From positions 39,734-103,733 of the forward strand of contig JAJTHL010000019.1 of NCBI GenBank assembly GCA_021298595.1: DNA of 64,000 nucleotides. The letters run 5' to 3'. Position numbers and translations under genes: made by a program. The stretch comes from Alphaproteobacteria bacterium. Lineage in GTDB: Bacteria; Pseudomonadota; Alphaproteobacteria; Caedimonadales; UBA1908. Below are positions 8,923 to 17,728 of the stretch, in pieces. How positions within the stretch are numbered: the stretch's first letter is position 1; each line of letters starts with the position of its first letter. The notes below the pieces were generated by a model. It was not told where the DNA came from, did no database searches, and saw only the letters and a list, made by a program, of their open reading frames with translations.

Positions 8923-9135
8923 ATGACGACAGGCACAGTAAAGTGGTTTAATAGCACTAAGGGTTTCGGCTTTATCCAACCAGACACAGGTGGATCTGAT
9001 GTATTTGTGCACATCAGTGCGGTAGAGCGCGCAGGACTTCGCGATCTTCGCGAAGGTCAGAAGTTGACGTATGAACTTGTTACACACAAGGGAAGAACTT
9101 CTGCTGACAACCTGAAGCTTGCAGACGCTGCCTAA
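8923..9135 (+). CDS. cspA: Cold-shock protein, CspA family
   Basis: 70 residues from the ATG at 8923, chosen because the product then begins [10 protein letters not shown] like all CspA proteins and GAAGGA lies nine bases upstream; a longer frame from 8869 is unlikely. The single OB-fold domain carries RNP1 (KGFGFIQP) and RNP2 (VFVHISA). Such proteins bind single-stranded RNA or DNA and melt RNA structure in the cytoplasm, in cold or in general growth. It is followed by a strong terminator and then a DEAD-box helicase, two functions often induced together in cold. Confidence 0.95.
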   Translation: MTTGTVKWFNSTKGFGFIQPDTGGSDVFVHISAVERAGLRDLREGQKLTYELVTHKGRTSADNLKLADAA

Positions 9136-9164
9136 TACCCAATCACAATAATCCGAGTTTCCTG

Positions 9165-9199
9165 CACCAGACAAAGCACGCTTTGTCTGGTGTCTTTTT
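9165..9199 (+). terminator. Rho-independent terminator after cspA
   Basis: CACCAGACAAAG (9165-9176) pairs perfectly with CTTTGTCTGGTG (9181-9192) over a four-base loop, followed by TCTTTTT. It separates cspA from the helicase gene, only 15 bases before the latter's start, so the helicase may depend on read-through. Confidence 0.95.
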
Positions 9200-9213
9200 C
9201 GTAAGGACATTTA

Positions 9214-10971
9214 ATGACACAAGATTTTAACGGCTTTGGTTTGCCAGCCAAGCTTTTGCAGGCTATTTCCCGCCTCAACTTTACAACGCCGACCCCTATT
9301 CAGGAACAAGCGATTCCTGTGGCTCTTGAGGGACGGGACATTCTTGGCTCTGCTCAAACTGGTACAGGCAAAACAGGGGCGTTTGGTATTCCTGTCGTCG
9401 CACGTCTTCTAGCTAATCCCAAAGAGGGAGCCCTCGTTTTAACCCCCACAAGGGAACTTGCAAGTCAGGTTATGGCAGCTCTTCAAAAGATGATCCCTGA
9501 AAAGGAAATCAAGACAGCGCTTTTGATTGGCGGAGACTCGATTTTCTTCCAACAAAAACAACTCTCGGCACGTCCCCGACTGATCGTCGCGACCCCGGGA
9601 CGCCTGAATGATCACCTTGCCCGCGGTAGCGCTCAAATTGGTCATATGAACACCCTCGTTTTGGACGAGACAGACCGCATGCTGGACATGGGTTTTGGGC
9701 CACAGCTTGAAAAGATCGTCGATCATTTGCCGGAAGAGCGCCAGACCTTAATGTTCTCGGCAACACTTCCTGCCCAAATTGAAAAGCTCTCTGGTGCTTA
9801 TCTTAAAAACCCCGTGCGGATTAGCGTCGGCTCTTTGAATGCACCCGCCAAACAAATTCAACAAGAGCTTCTTCAAACCACTGACGCCGACAAGTATCAA
9901 AATCTTGTCTCGCAGCTGGATCAACGTGACGGGTCCATTATTATCTTTGTGAAAACAAAGTTTGGGACCGAGCGTCTTGCCGAACGCCTCTCGAAAGAGA
10001 ACCAAAGCGCGGCCGCCATCCATGGTGACCTACAACAAAGAAAACGTGAGCGCGTCATTCGTTCCTTCCGCAAAAAGGAATACCGCATTCTGGTTGCAAC
10101 AGACGTTGCGGCCCGAGGTCTTGACATTCCCCACGTTGCACATGTCATTAACTATGACCTTCCCCAATGCCCCGAGGATTATATCCACCGCATTGGACGA
10201 ACCGCGCGAGCGGGTGCAGACGGCCAAGCCCTGAACCTCGTTACGCCTGCCGACCGCGGCAAGTGGAAGGCGATTCACCGTTTAATGAACGGTGAAGATG
10301 TGGACTCTCCTGCTTTTGAAGCACCGCGTAAGGCAGGTGGCCGTAAATTCTCTCGCCCCGGATCCTTTAAAAAAGGATTTGGCAAGCGTCGTGAAGATGG
10401 TGGCAGCTTTAGCGGCGAGCGCCGGGAGCGCGGCGACCGCGGGCATGGTGACCGCCGCACGGACGGACAACGTTTCGAGCGCCGTGAACGTGATGACCGT
10501 GGTTTGGGAGAGCGTCGCCAAGACGGCCAACGTTTGGAGCGCCGTGAAGAAAGCAGCTCTTTTGCGCCGCGTCGGGAAAAACTCTCTCTTCAAAAGAAAG
10601 AGTTTACAAGAGACTCAGACGCATGTCCTGCAAGGCGCGATGACCGGGGCGACGCTTCTTCCTTTGACGCAAAAGCAAAAAGAGCGCCCTTCAAAGGGTC
10701 TTTCAACAAAGAAGGCCCCAGGGGTAAGTTTAGTGAGCCTCGCACCGGCGAGCGCCGTGAACACGGTGATGGTGCCTCTTTCTCAAAGGGTAAAAAACGC
10801 CCTTTTAAAGACGGTCCTGCCCGCCCCTTTGCCCCGTCTAAAAAGGATGAGGGAGCCTCTTTTAAGAAAAGAACAGGTGATGCCCCTAAGGGTAAGCCTT
10901 TTACAAAAGCTAAAAAATCGCGCCCTGGACCAAAGTCCCCTGCTTGGGATCAACCCCTTTCTCGCGCTTAA
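9214..10971 (+). CDS. rhlE: DEAD-box ATP-dependent RNA helicase with basic repeat tail
   Basis: 585 residues. The two RecA domains (about 1-365) carry the Q motif (FTTPTPIQEQ), motif I AQTGTGKT, Ia PTRELA, II at D151-D154, III SAT, and VI HRIGRTARAG. Motif II reads DETD instead of DEAD, an unusual but conservative change. From about 370 the protein turns into a basic, repetitive tail with repeats such as RRxDGQRxERRE and stretches of Lys, Phe and Gly, as in RhlE/DeaD proteins where it holds RNA. Likely role: unwinding of rRNA or mRNA structure during ribosome assembly or RNA decay. It directly follows cspA. The rhlE name rests on motif pattern, not on an alignment. Confidence 0.92.
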   Translation: MTQDFNGFGLPAKLLQAISRLNFTTPTPIQEQAIPVALEGRDILGSAQTGTGKTGAFGIPVVARLLANPKEGALVLTPTRELASQVMAALQKMIPEKEIKTALLIGGDSIFFQQKQLSARPRLIVATPGRLNDHLARGSAQIGHMNTLVLDETDRMLDMGFGPQLEKIVDHLPEERQTLMFSATLPAQIEKLSGAYLKNPVRISVGSLNAPAKQIQQELLQTTDADKYQNLVSQLDQRDGSIIIFVKTKFGTERLAERLSKENQSAAAIHGDLQQRKRERVIRSFRKKEYRILVATDVAARGLDIPHVAHVINYDLPQCPEDYIHRIGRTARAGADGQALNLVTPADRGKWKAIHRLMNGEDVDSPAFEAPRKAGGRKFSRPGSFKKGFGKRREDGGSFSGERRERGDRGHGDRRTDGQRFERRERDDRGLGERRQDGQRLERREESSSFAPRREKLSLQKKEFTRDSDACPARRDDRGDASSFDAKAKRAPFKGSFNKEGPRGKFSEPRTGERREHGDGASFSKGKKRPFKDGPARPFAPSKKDEGASFKKRTGDAPKGKPFTKAKKSRPGPKSPAWDQPLSRA

Positions 10972-10975
10972 GACC

Positions 10976-11002
10976 AAAAAAGGGGGCCAAGCCCCCTTTT
11001 TT
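10976..11002 (+). terminator. Rho-independent terminator after the helicase gene
   Basis: AAAAAAGGGGGC (10976-10987) pairs with GCCCCCTTTTTT (10991-11002) over a three-base loop. It can work in both directions and also sits after the convergent GrpB-GNAT gene. Confidence 0.95.
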
Positions 11003-11064
11003 ATAGCCGTGCTTGAACCTTGCCAAGATTTACTCATATCCAGGAAAAGGCAAATAAACCTTTC

Positions 11065-12006
11065 TTAGCCAACCAAGCGTTTCATCAACGACGTGTCCTG
11101 AGAATCGCTTGGATAGCCGTCTGGGTCGTCCAGGGGTGCAGGCACGTATCCCTGCTTTAAGTAAAACGCGCTTGATGCCGGCGACGCATCCAGATGGAGA
11201 CTCTCTAGTCCTTGAACACAAAGCCATTTTTCACAAAGTCCTAAAAAAATCTGACCAAGACCGCGCCCTCGCTCGTGTGCGTCAATAACGATGATGCGAA
11301 GGCACGCACGCTTCCCCCATTTTTGAAGATGGGCATATCCCCGGATTTCAACGCCTTCATACAAGATCAAATGTACATGGTCGGGATGGTTAAAGGTCCA
11401 GGTATAGGGATCTTGAAGCCCTGCCGCGTCAAAGAAATAATGCTGGCGAAAGGACTTGACAGCTTGCCACTCGTCTTCGTGGGTCGCGTGCATCATGCGC
11501 ACTTTGTTGAAGCCCGCAGCCCGCAGGACGCCTTTGATAAAATCGCTCTTCCCTAAGGTATACCCTGAAAATCGCCCACTGCCTTTTTCATGGGACGCCG
11601 TGTCCTTAACGAGGGTCTGCTTTAACACACCATACTGGTCGCTCACCTCGGGATGGGCGCGTAAATAATCGCGAAATGCCACATTTAAGGCAATCTCGGG
11701 GTGATCTTTTTCATAGACATGCAGATGCACCTGATCCTTTTTTGTGAAGTAAGCCCTGAAAGGAATATTGATTTCCCCCTTAAATACATAATCAAGCGCT
11801 TCTAAACAAGGGATCGCGTCGCCGACCTTTGTCACACACAGAATGATGTCGATAACGGGCTTGGCACAAAGACCAGGAACCGCCGTGGAACCCACATGAT
11901 GCGCGTCTAAAAGGCCTTCGCCAAGGGACGCCCTAATCGGCGCCATGATATGATCATAATCAGACGGCCAGAAGGGATCATAGGTGCGCAGTTGAATTTT
12001 TCTCAT
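11065..12006 (-). CDS. GrpB-family nucleotidyltransferase fused to GNAT acetyltransferase
   Basis: 313 residues with AAGGA before the ATG. Residues about 1-165 match the GrpB/UPF0157 family (nucleotidyltransferase fold): HHVGSTAVPGLCAKPVIDI is the diagnostic stretch, and LNVAFRDYLRAHPE follows. Residues about 170-313 are a GNAT domain with the acetyl-CoA loop around HERGRGLGQIFL and the usual LHLDASPASSAFYLKQGY ending. GrpB proteins are linked to CoA metabolism (dephospho-CoA kinase fusions elsewhere) but lack a proven reaction. The fusion suggests one protein that both transfers a nucleotide or phosphate and acetylates. Function inferred from domains only. Confidence 0.88.
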   Translation of the reverse strand: MRKIQLRTYDPFWPSDYDHIMAPIRASLGEGLLDAHHVGSTAVPGLCAKPVIDIILCVTKVGDAIPCLEALDYVFKGEINIPFRAYFTKKDQVHLHVYEKDHPEIALNVAFRDYLRAHPEVSDQYGVLKQTLVKDTASHEKGSGRFSGYTLGKSDFIKGVLRAAGFNKVRMMHATHEDEWQAVKSFRQHYFFDAAGLQDPYTWTFNHPDHVHLILYEGVEIRGYAHLQKWGKRACLRIIVIDAHERGRGLGQIFLGLCEKWLCVQGLESLHLDASPASSAFYLKQGYVPAPLDDPDGYPSDSQDTSLMKRLVG

Positions 12007-12144
12007 AACATCCTTAGACTCTTGAATCTTGCAAGTTAGCTTATTTGATCTTTTATTTTTTTTTCAATCCCTTTAATAAGTTTTTAACTTTATAGAACCC
12101 ATAATTGACTTGGTTCTAAGATTAAGAGATAAGAGGAAACCCCC

Positions 12145-12390
12145 ATGAAAAAAAGGTCAAACATCGGCATACTCGCGGTATTTATTTTAGGTTTGTTTAT
12201 CCCTCACTTCACCAGCGTTTTTGCATCGCAACACGACGATCATAAGCAAAAAAAACCATCAACTACTTATAAAATAAACCAACCCGATGGTAGTAAAGTA
12301 ACAATAAAGGTAAAATCAAATGAGCCTTTTAAAGTTAACGTTAAGCAAACCTATAAAGGGCAAAAAATAACAGTTAAGCCTGTTAAATAA
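12145..12390 (+). CDS. Small exported lysine-rich protein
   Basis: 81 residues with AGAGGAAA before the ATG. Residues 1-27 form a signal peptide (hydrophobic ILAVFILGLFIP, cleavage near VFAS). The mature part is short and very Lys-rich with alternating beta pattern (YKINQPDGSKVTIKVKS...VNVKQTYKGQKITVKPVK). The base composition is more AT-rich than the neighbours. A single gene with its own promoter region. No family is recognised; small basic periplasmic proteins can bind peptidoglycan, nucleic acid or membranes. Confidence 0.65.
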   Translation: MKKRSNIGILAVFILGLFIPHFTSVFASQHDDHKQKKPSTTYKINQPDGSKVTIKVKSNEPFKVNVKQTYKGQKITVKPVK

Positions 12391-12403
12391 GTATTTATCT
12401 GAC

Positions 12404-12455
12404 AGAACACACAACCAGACACCTTCTTGGGAGTTTTTGAATGTGTGTTCTTCTT
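12404..12455 (+). terminator. Possible terminator after the small exported protein
   Basis: AGAACACACA (12404-12413) and TGTGTGTTCT (12442-12451) are perfectly complementary and followed by TCTTT. The loop is long (28 bases) and partly structured, so termination strength is uncertain. Confidence 0.55.
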
Positions 12456-12535
12456 TATGAAGAGACCGTTGCCTAAGCGGGCAAACCCTTTATACTAACT
12501 TCATTAGAACTTTCCTTGTTTACACACGGTTGATA

Positions 12536-14422
12536 ATGTCTTTATCCCGCTCTTCTTTTGCGTCGCGCGCGTTTCCTTTTTTTACCCTTCTTCCGTTTAT
12601 GGGCATTTTGCTGCTTGTCACTCAAACACGTGTAGGGCTTTGGGATGAGTCTGAGATTTTTGTGACTCTTTTCTTTTTTTCAAGCGCCCTGACAGCGCTT
12701 TTTGCTCTTCTTTTACGTCCTCGCGCGTTCAGCCAAGGATTGGGCACCCGGCCCCTCTTGTGCTTAGTCGCCCTATTTAGCATCAGCGTGCTTACCTCCC
12801 TTGTGCATCCCGTCCCAGGCGCCGATTGGTTTGGCCCGCCAGAAACGGGGATCGGGATTTTTATGTGGGGCGCTCTAATCATGCTTGTGGCAGGGTTTAG
12901 TGCCTTTTTAAGATCCTCTTCTTTTCAAGCTCTTTTATGGATCGGTACCCTGGCAACAGCTCTGATTGCCGGCATTTGTTTGTCTGCCGCTTACGGTCAA
13001 CACAGCACCATCCAAACCCACAGCTTTAATAGCTTCCTTAGTTACGCCGGTATCACCCTTCTTGTGTGCAGCCGTTTTTTCAAAGACGCTGTCCACCGTT
13101 ACTCCTGCCTGATCATTGGCGTTCTTACGATCATTTTTTCCAAAAACGCCACAACGCTTTTGGGGATGGGGGCCTTGATCCCTCTGTTATGGTTTTTTGA
13201 ACAATTAAAAGATCCGTTAAAAAAACGTCTTCAGGTTGTGAGTCTTATGCTAACCCCTTTGGGTGTCGCAGCGGCCGAGCACCTTTTTTCCTCACCCACA
13301 CGCTTTCCCTCTTTGTGGTCAAGGGTTCTGTCGCACTATATCGTGTTTTTTGATCTTCAAGAGCATCCGTGGATTTTAGCATGGGGCCGGGGATGGGGGT
13401 CATTTACCGAGCAGCTTTTAGCCCAATACCCAAAAATAGGTGGGACCTTTATTCAAAATGGACAGTGGCAACCAAACTGGGACGCGCTCCAGCGTTTTGA
13501 TTTTCACTCACACAACGGCCTCCTTGAAGCTCTCGTCGCTGTAGGGATTCTGGGCCCCTTTCTCCTTCTTGGGTTTTACGGTGCTCTTGTTTGGTATACG
13601 CCTTCCCATAAACGAACGCCTGCCTATATTTTTTCATTTTTGCATCTCATCACCATCTGTAACTGGTTTGAGTTGCCCTTGACCTTTCCCTACACTGCTT
13701 TTGCCATCGCCCTTGTCCTTGCGCCGTCACCGGGTGAAATACCCCAAGAAACGGCAAGACCTCGTTTGGCCATCTTTGGAATCCTTTTTGCCCTCCTCAC
13801 AAGCGCCTCTCTTTTATGGGCGTCCTTTGCCAATATGCGTCTCTCCCTTGAACACAATGGCCATCCCGATAATTTTCTTAGCCGTCAACTGAGTTCTTGG
13901 TATCCCGTACGACCCCAGCAAGCGCTCTACTTAGATGATCAGCGTGGCGGGCGGCACTTGGCTGAACGCATTGATGCTTTTGTGGGGCGAAGTTTATCGG
14001 AAGGCATTTCGTCTTCTTTATCTTTCAAGCTTGAGTTTATACATTGGATGGATTCCGCCCTTTCCTATCACCCTCAAACTTTACGGCTTTTGCGCTCGCA
14101 GCTTTATCTGTTTAAATTTCTTTATCTGGATCTTAAGGATGACACGCGGTTTAACTTACTTCGCCAAAAATATGAAGGGCAATGGCAAAACGTCCTAGAG
14201 CGCTTTCTTGCCACAGGGCCTGATACAGGAGAGCAAACTTTTCTTTTTGCACGGTTTTATTTTCAAAGCCGGGGTGAGGACGCGCTGTCCCATTTTCTCA
14301 AATCCCACCGTTTTTTACGTCTTCCCCAAAACGACGGGGTCTGTCCAAAAGAAAGGGTGTGCTTTAAGAATATTAGCGCTGACTTTTTAAGTACTGCCGT
14401 GCGCGGACGAGCTGCGCTTTAA
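12536..14422 (+). CDS. O-antigen ligase/polymerase-like membrane protein
   Basis: 628 residues from the ATG at 12536; a TTG two codons upstream is also possible, and no clear ribosome binding site is seen for either. The first 430 residues have about ten to twelve hydrophobic segments. Between the later ones lies a large periplasmic loop ending in DFHSHNGLLEALVAVGILGP, the His-rich motif seen in the Wzy_C family (WaaL ligases and Wzy polymerases). The last 200 residues are soluble and helical, likely TPR-like. The protein should join or lengthen surface glycans at the periplasmic face of the inner membrane. No other glycan genes are adjacent. Its 3' end overlaps the convergent deaminase gene by 50 bases. 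Confidence 0.75.
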   Translation: MSLSRSSFASRAFPFFTLLPFMGILLLVTQTRVGLWDESEIFVTLFFFSSALTALFALLLRPRAFSQGLGTRPLLCLVALFSISVLTSLVHPVPGADWFGPPETGIGIFMWGALIMLVAGFSAFLRSSSFQALLWIGTLATALIAGICLSAAYGQHSTIQTHSFNSFLSYAGITLLVCSRFFKDAVHRYSCLIIGVLTIIFSKNATTLLGMGALIPLLWFFEQLKDPLKKRLQVVSLMLTPLGVAAAEHLFSSPTRFPSLWSRVLSHYIVFFDLQEHPWILAWGRGWGSFTEQLLAQYPKIGGTFIQNGQWQPNWDALQRFDFHSHNGLLEALVAVGILGPFLLLGFYGALVWYTPSHKRTPAYIFSFLHLITICNWFELPLTFPYTAFAIALVLAPSPGEIPQETARPRLAIFGILFALLTSASLLWASFANMRLSLEHNGHPDNFLSRQLSSWYPVRPQQALYLDDQRGGRHLAERIDAFVGRSLSEGISSSLSFKLEFIHWMDSALSYHPQTLRLLRSQLYLFKFLYLDLKDDTRFNLLRQKYEGQWQNVLERFLATGPDTGEQTFLFARFYFQSRGEDALSHFLKSHRFLRLPQNDGVCPKERVCFKNISADFLSTAVRGRAAL

Positions 14423-14858
14423 ACCTCTGCGCCATAATCCCTCCTTGAATCACAAGAGGTGTTCTCGCGCCTCTGCTAATGTCGCTCAAAGACAGGCATG
14501 GGTTCCCATCATTTTCTGCAGCAGCACCATAAAACACATGACTAATGCCAACCTTAATGAGGGCGGCCGCGCACATGGCACAGGGCTCGGCATTGACATA
14601 AAGGTGATACCCCAAAAGCGTACGGGTCCCCGCCTTTTCACAAGCCAGTCGGATCACCTCAATCTCTGCGTGTTCGATGGCACAGTTTTTTGTATAGGAT
14701 TGGTTGTGGGCGCACGCCGCAAGGGCCCCGTCTGGTGTAACCAGAACGGCCCCAAAAGGTCCATTTCCTGAAGCAACTGCTTTTTCTACCTCTTCAAAAA
14801 CAAGACCCATCCACGCTTCAATGGGGCAAGCCGGTTTCGCGAGGCCGTATATGGTCAT
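14373..14858 (-). CDS. Nucleoside/cytidine deaminase family protein
   Basis: 161 residues from the ATG at 14858, which has AGAGGAAAG upstream; an ATG seven codons earlier has a poorer site. The zinc-binding motifs of the CDA fold are intact: HAEIEV (His and catalytic Glu) and AEPCAMC. The spacing and GPFGAVLV before the HAE motif resemble guanine deaminase and related nucleoside deaminases more than TadA, which usually reads DPTAHAE. Likely reaction: hydrolytic removal of an amino group from a free base or nucleoside in the cytoplasm. The substrate is not settled. Confidence 0.85.
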   Translation of the reverse strand: MTIYGLAKPACPIEAWMGLVFEEVEKAVASGNGPFGAVLVTPDGALAACAHNQSYTKNCAIEHAEIEVIRLACEKAGTRTLLGYHLYVNAEPCAMCAAALIKVGISHVFYGAAAENDGNPCLSLSDISRGARTPLVIQGGIMAQRFKAQLVRARQYLKSQR

Positions 14859-14931
14859 ATCTTGCTTTCCTCTAGTCATATTCTTTCAAAAGCTGATACC
14901 ATGGCGCAGTTGTGCAACCAAGGACGATCTG

Positions 14932-15309
14932 ATGATCTCACACTATCTTCTTGTGGCCCTTGGCGGGGCGCTCGGTGCCGTCACCCGTCTGGGTCTTGGG
15001 CGCCTTATTCCCGATACCCTATGGCACATTCCTTTTCCCATTTTGCTTACCAATATCCTTGGATGTTTTTTGATGGGTATCATCAGTGCGCTCATGACCT
15101 TTTATGGCAGCACGTCCGATCATCTACGTACTTTTTTGATGCCGGGTTTTCTTGGAGGCTTTACGACTTTTTCCGCCTTTGCCCTTGATGTGGGGCTTTT
15201 GTGGGAACGTGGCGAAATGGGTCACGCCTTTTTGTACGCAGGCGCAAGCCTTGTGTTAAGTCTGACGGCTTTTTTCCTTGGTGTTTTTATTATTCGTACC
15301 TTGAACTAA
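14932..15309 (+). CDS. crcB: Fluoride channel CrcB/FluC
   Basis: 125 residues from the ATG at 14932, chosen because AAGGA stands seven bases before it and the product then starts like CrcB; the much longer frame upstream is antisense to the deaminase. Four membrane segments, GGALGAVTRLGLGR near the start and GFLGGFTTFSAFALD in the middle match the conserved Gly/Asn/Thr/Phe residues of Fluc channels. These dimeric channels let fluoride leave the cell. No fluoride riboswitch is seen upstream, where only about 70 bases separate it from the divergent deaminase gene. Confidence 0.92.
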   Translation: MISHYLLVALGGALGAVTRLGLGRLIPDTLWHIPFPILLTNILGCFLMGIISALMTFYGSTSDHLRTFLMPGFLGGFTTFSAFALDVGLLWERGEMGHAFLYAGASLVLSLTAFFLGVFIIRTLN

Positions 15310-15398
15310 CCATCACTTTAAGGCGGCGTCCACGCGCCCAAGGGATCTTTCCTTGACAAAGGCCTTTCAAGCGAGGTAAGGTTCGTCGTATTTTTCTA

Positions 15399-15432
15399 CA
15401 CCGGTCAGCGAGTGTCGCCCACCGGTGCTTTT
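15399..15432 (+). terminator. Hairpin between crcB and ffh
   Basis: CACCGGT (15399-15405) pairs with ACCGGTG (15421-15427) across a 15-base loop, followed by CTTTTTG. It may terminate crcB transcripts or sit in the ffh leader as an attenuator, since it ends about 15 bases before the ffh start. Confidence 0.6.
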
Positions 15433-15446
15433 TGTTATGGAGAAAC

Positions 15447-16799
15447 ATGTTTCAAAGTCTTGGTGATAGACTCGGTGGAATTTTCGACCGTTTGCGTAAA
15501 AGAGGCGCCCTAAGCGAAGCGGATGTTCTGGCCGCCCTTCGCGAAATTCGCGTAGCTCTTCTTGAAGCAGACGTTGCCCTGCCCGTGGTCAAAGACTTTG
15601 TGGAAAAGGTGAAAGAAAAAGCCGTCGGTCAAGAAGTCCTGCGCAGTATTACGCCAGGCCAAATGGTCGTGAAGATCGTTCATGACCTTTTGGTCGAGAC
15701 ACTGGGCGGCGAATCCCCTACCCTGAACTTAAACGTTGCACCTCCTGCTGTGATCTTGATGGTGGGCTTGCAAGGTGCGGGTAAGACAACCTTGACGGGA
15801 AAGCTTGCCAAGTTTTTAAAAGAGCAACACGGCAAAAAAGTCCTCATGGCGTCTACCGACATTTATAGGCCTGCCGCGCGCGAGCAGCTGGCGACCCTTG
15901 GCACGCAAATAGACGTTGCAACCCTCCCCCTTCAAGAAGGCGAAAAACCGCTAGAGATTGCCAGGCGGGCGCTCACAACTGCACGCCTGGAAGGTTATGA
16001 CGTTTTGTTCATGGACACGGCTGGGCGCCTTCATGTGGACGACGCCCTCATGGCCGAGGCGGCAGACCTTAAGGCCTTTTTAAATCCTTCTGAGATTTTG
16101 CTGGTGGCCGACGCCCTGACGGGTCAGGACGCTGTGACCACTGCCAAAGCGTTTCATGAACAGCTATCAGTCACCGGTATTGCCCTCACGCGTATTGACG
16201 GCGACGCACGGGGCGGGGCTGCCCTTTCCATGCGGGCCGCAACCGGGTGCCCCTTGAAATATCTGGGCACAGGCGAACGCCTTGATCAACTGGAGCCCTT
16301 TCACCCCGACCGTATCGCTGGGCGTATTTTGGGCATGGGTGACATTGTCAGCCTTGTGGAAAAAGCTGCCCAAACCATTGACCGTGAAGACGCCGAAGCC
16401 TTTGCCCAAAAAGCACGCAAAGGAATCTTTGACATGAATGATATGGCCAAACAACTTGAGCAAGTCTCAAAGCTTGGTGGCCTTGGCGGCGTGATGGGGA
16501 TGATCCCTGGCATCAGCAAAGTTAAAGACAAGCTTGAGGACGCCGGCGTAACAGACAAGATGGTCGCAAGGCAGCTCGCCATCATCCGCTCCATGACCGC
16601 CAAAGAACGACATAACGTGAAGTTGCTCAATGCGTCGCGCAGACGCCGCATTGCCGAAGGCTCTGGCACAAGCGTGCCCGAGGTTAATAAGTTGCTCAAA
16701 CAGTTCACTGATATGAGCACCATGATGAAGAAAATGAATAAGCTCGGTGAAAAAGGGCTACGCAGACACGGTCTTGCGAGTCTTTTTAACCGCCCCTAG
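15447..16799 (+). CDS. ffh: Signal recognition particle protein Ffh
   Basis: 450 residues from the ATG at 15447, preceded by TGGAGAAAC; a TTG five codons upstream is not needed. The N and G domains show GLQGAGKTTLTGKLAKFL (P-loop), DTAGRLHVD, TRIDGDARGGAALS (G4 with Arg for Lys, common in alphaproteobacteria) and GTGER. The Met-rich M domain (for example MNDMAKQLEQ, GVMGMIPGI, MSTMMKKMNK) binds 4.5S RNA and signal peptides. It targets inner-membrane proteins to FtsY and the Sec translocon. It heads the rpsP-rimM-trmD-rplS cluster, a common alphaproteobacterial order. No SRP RNA gene was found in the window. Confidence 0.98.
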   Translation: MFQSLGDRLGGIFDRLRKRGALSEADVLAALREIRVALLEADVALPVVKDFVEKVKEKAVGQEVLRSITPGQMVVKIVHDLLVETLGGESPTLNLNVAPPAVILMVGLQGAGKTTLTGKLAKFLKEQHGKKVLMASTDIYRPAAREQLATLGTQIDVATLPLQEGEKPLEIARRALTTARLEGYDVLFMDTAGRLHVDDALMAEAADLKAFLNPSEILLVADALTGQDAVTTAKAFHEQLSVTGIALTRIDGDARGGAALSMRAATGCPLKYLGTGERLDQLEPFHPDRIAGRILGMGDIVSLVEKAAQTIDREDAEAFAQKARKGIFDMNDMAKQLEQVSKLGGLGGVMGMIPGISKVKDKLEDAGVTDKMVARQLAIIRSMTAKERHNVKLLNASRRRRIAEGSGTSVPEVNKLLKQFTDMSTMMKKMNKLGEKGLRRHGLASLFNRP

Positions 16800-16823
16800 G
16801 CCACAGGAAAAAGGAGAAAACCA

Positions 16824-17186
16824 ATGGCTTTAAAAATGCGTCTTGCACGTGCTGGTGCCAAAAAGCGCCCTTACTACCGTATTGTTGTGACCGATGCCAG
16901 AAATCCTCGCGATGGTCGCTTCATTGAAAAAGTTGGGACCTACAACCCCATGGTAGAGCGTGATCACGCGGACCGTATCCGTCTTGTTGAAGACCGCGTT
17001 CGTCACTGGCTTGCTTGTGGCGCGCAGCCCACAGACCGTGTGGCCCGTTTTCTTGGCGATAAGGGCATTACCCCTAAGCCTGAATACCGCAACGATCCTC
17101 AGCAGTCTGCCCCTAAAAAGCGCGCACAAGAGCGTTTGAAGGAAAAAGCCGAAAAAGCTGCAGCCGCTTCTGAAGCCGGCGAATAA
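16824..17186 (+). CDS. rpsP: 30S ribosomal protein S16
   Basis: 120 residues with AAAGGAG before the ATG. The start [20 protein letters not shown] and the motif [19 protein letters not shown] are diagnostic of bS16, which helps fold 16S rRNA in early 30S assembly. The C-terminus is extended by a Lys/Ala/Glu-rich tail as in other alphaproteobacteria. It lies 24 bases after ffh and 8 before rimM and is probably co-transcribed with both. Confidence 0.98.
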   Translation: MALKMRLARAGAKKRPYYRIVVTDARNPRDGRFIEKVGTYNPMVERDHADRIRLVEDRVRHWLACGAQPTDRVARFLGDKGITPKPEYRNDPQQSAPKKRAQERLKEKAEKAAAASEAGE

Positions 17187-17194
17187 AGACGACC

Positions 17195-17728
17195 GTGTCG
17201 ACGCAAGAGCTGATCTGTGTTGGCAAACTTTTGTCTCCCCACGGTGTGCGTGGGGAGATTAAGTTTTTGTGCTATCTGGAAGATCCGCGCCCCTTGAGAA
17301 AGGCCAAGACCCTTTTTGATGCAAACGGCAAAGCCTACGACCTTGAAAGCGTGCGAACCGCGCCCAAGGAAAGGCTTCTCCTGAAGCTAAAAGGCCTTGA
17401 GACGCCAGAAGACGCCCTTCTTTACAAGAACCAGGAACTTTTTGCACCGAGAACGCTTTTGCCTGCCCCCCTTCAAGACGAGTATTATTATCACGACCTT
17501 GTGGGGATGAGGGCGGTTACCTCTGATGGTCACCATACCTTTCACGTTATCCACGTCCATAATTTTGGCGCAGGTGATATCTTGGAGCTTGAGGACATAA
17601 GCGATCCCACAAAGCGGTATATGATTCCTTTCAGAGGAGAAGCCGTGTGGGACGTGAACCAAGAAACCAAAAGCCTGATCGTCAGCGAGCATTTTATGCT
17701 GGATGACCACGGAAAAATTCCCCAATGA
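17195..17728 (+). CDS. rimM: Ribosome maturation factor RimM
   Basis: 177 residues with a GTG start at 17195. The N-terminal RimM beta-barrel begins [18 protein letters not shown]; the PRC barrel follows from about residue 95 with YYHDLVGM and [13 protein letters not shown]. RimM binds ribosomal protein S19 and helps mature the 30S head. Its stop overlaps the trmD start (ATGA), which points to translational coupling. Confidence 0.96.
   Translation: MSTQELICVGKLLSPHGVRGEIKFLCYLEDPRPLRKAKTLFDANGKAYDLESVRTAPKERLLLKLKGLETPEDALLYKNQELFAPRTLLPAPLQDEYYYHDLVGMRAVTSDGHHTFHVIHVHNFGAGDILELEDISDPTKRYMIPFRGEAVWDVNQETKSLIVSEHFMLDDHGKIPQ

Noticed and set aside
10292..11068. 258-codon frame in the second reading frame of the helicase tail
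   Set aside because: It arises from the repetitive Arg/Glu/Asp tail of the helicase gene and has no ribosome binding site or known domain.
14704..15309. Long version of crcB starting at 14704
   Set aside because: The first 76 codons are antisense to the deaminase gene; the ATG at 14932 has a good ribosome binding site and family match.
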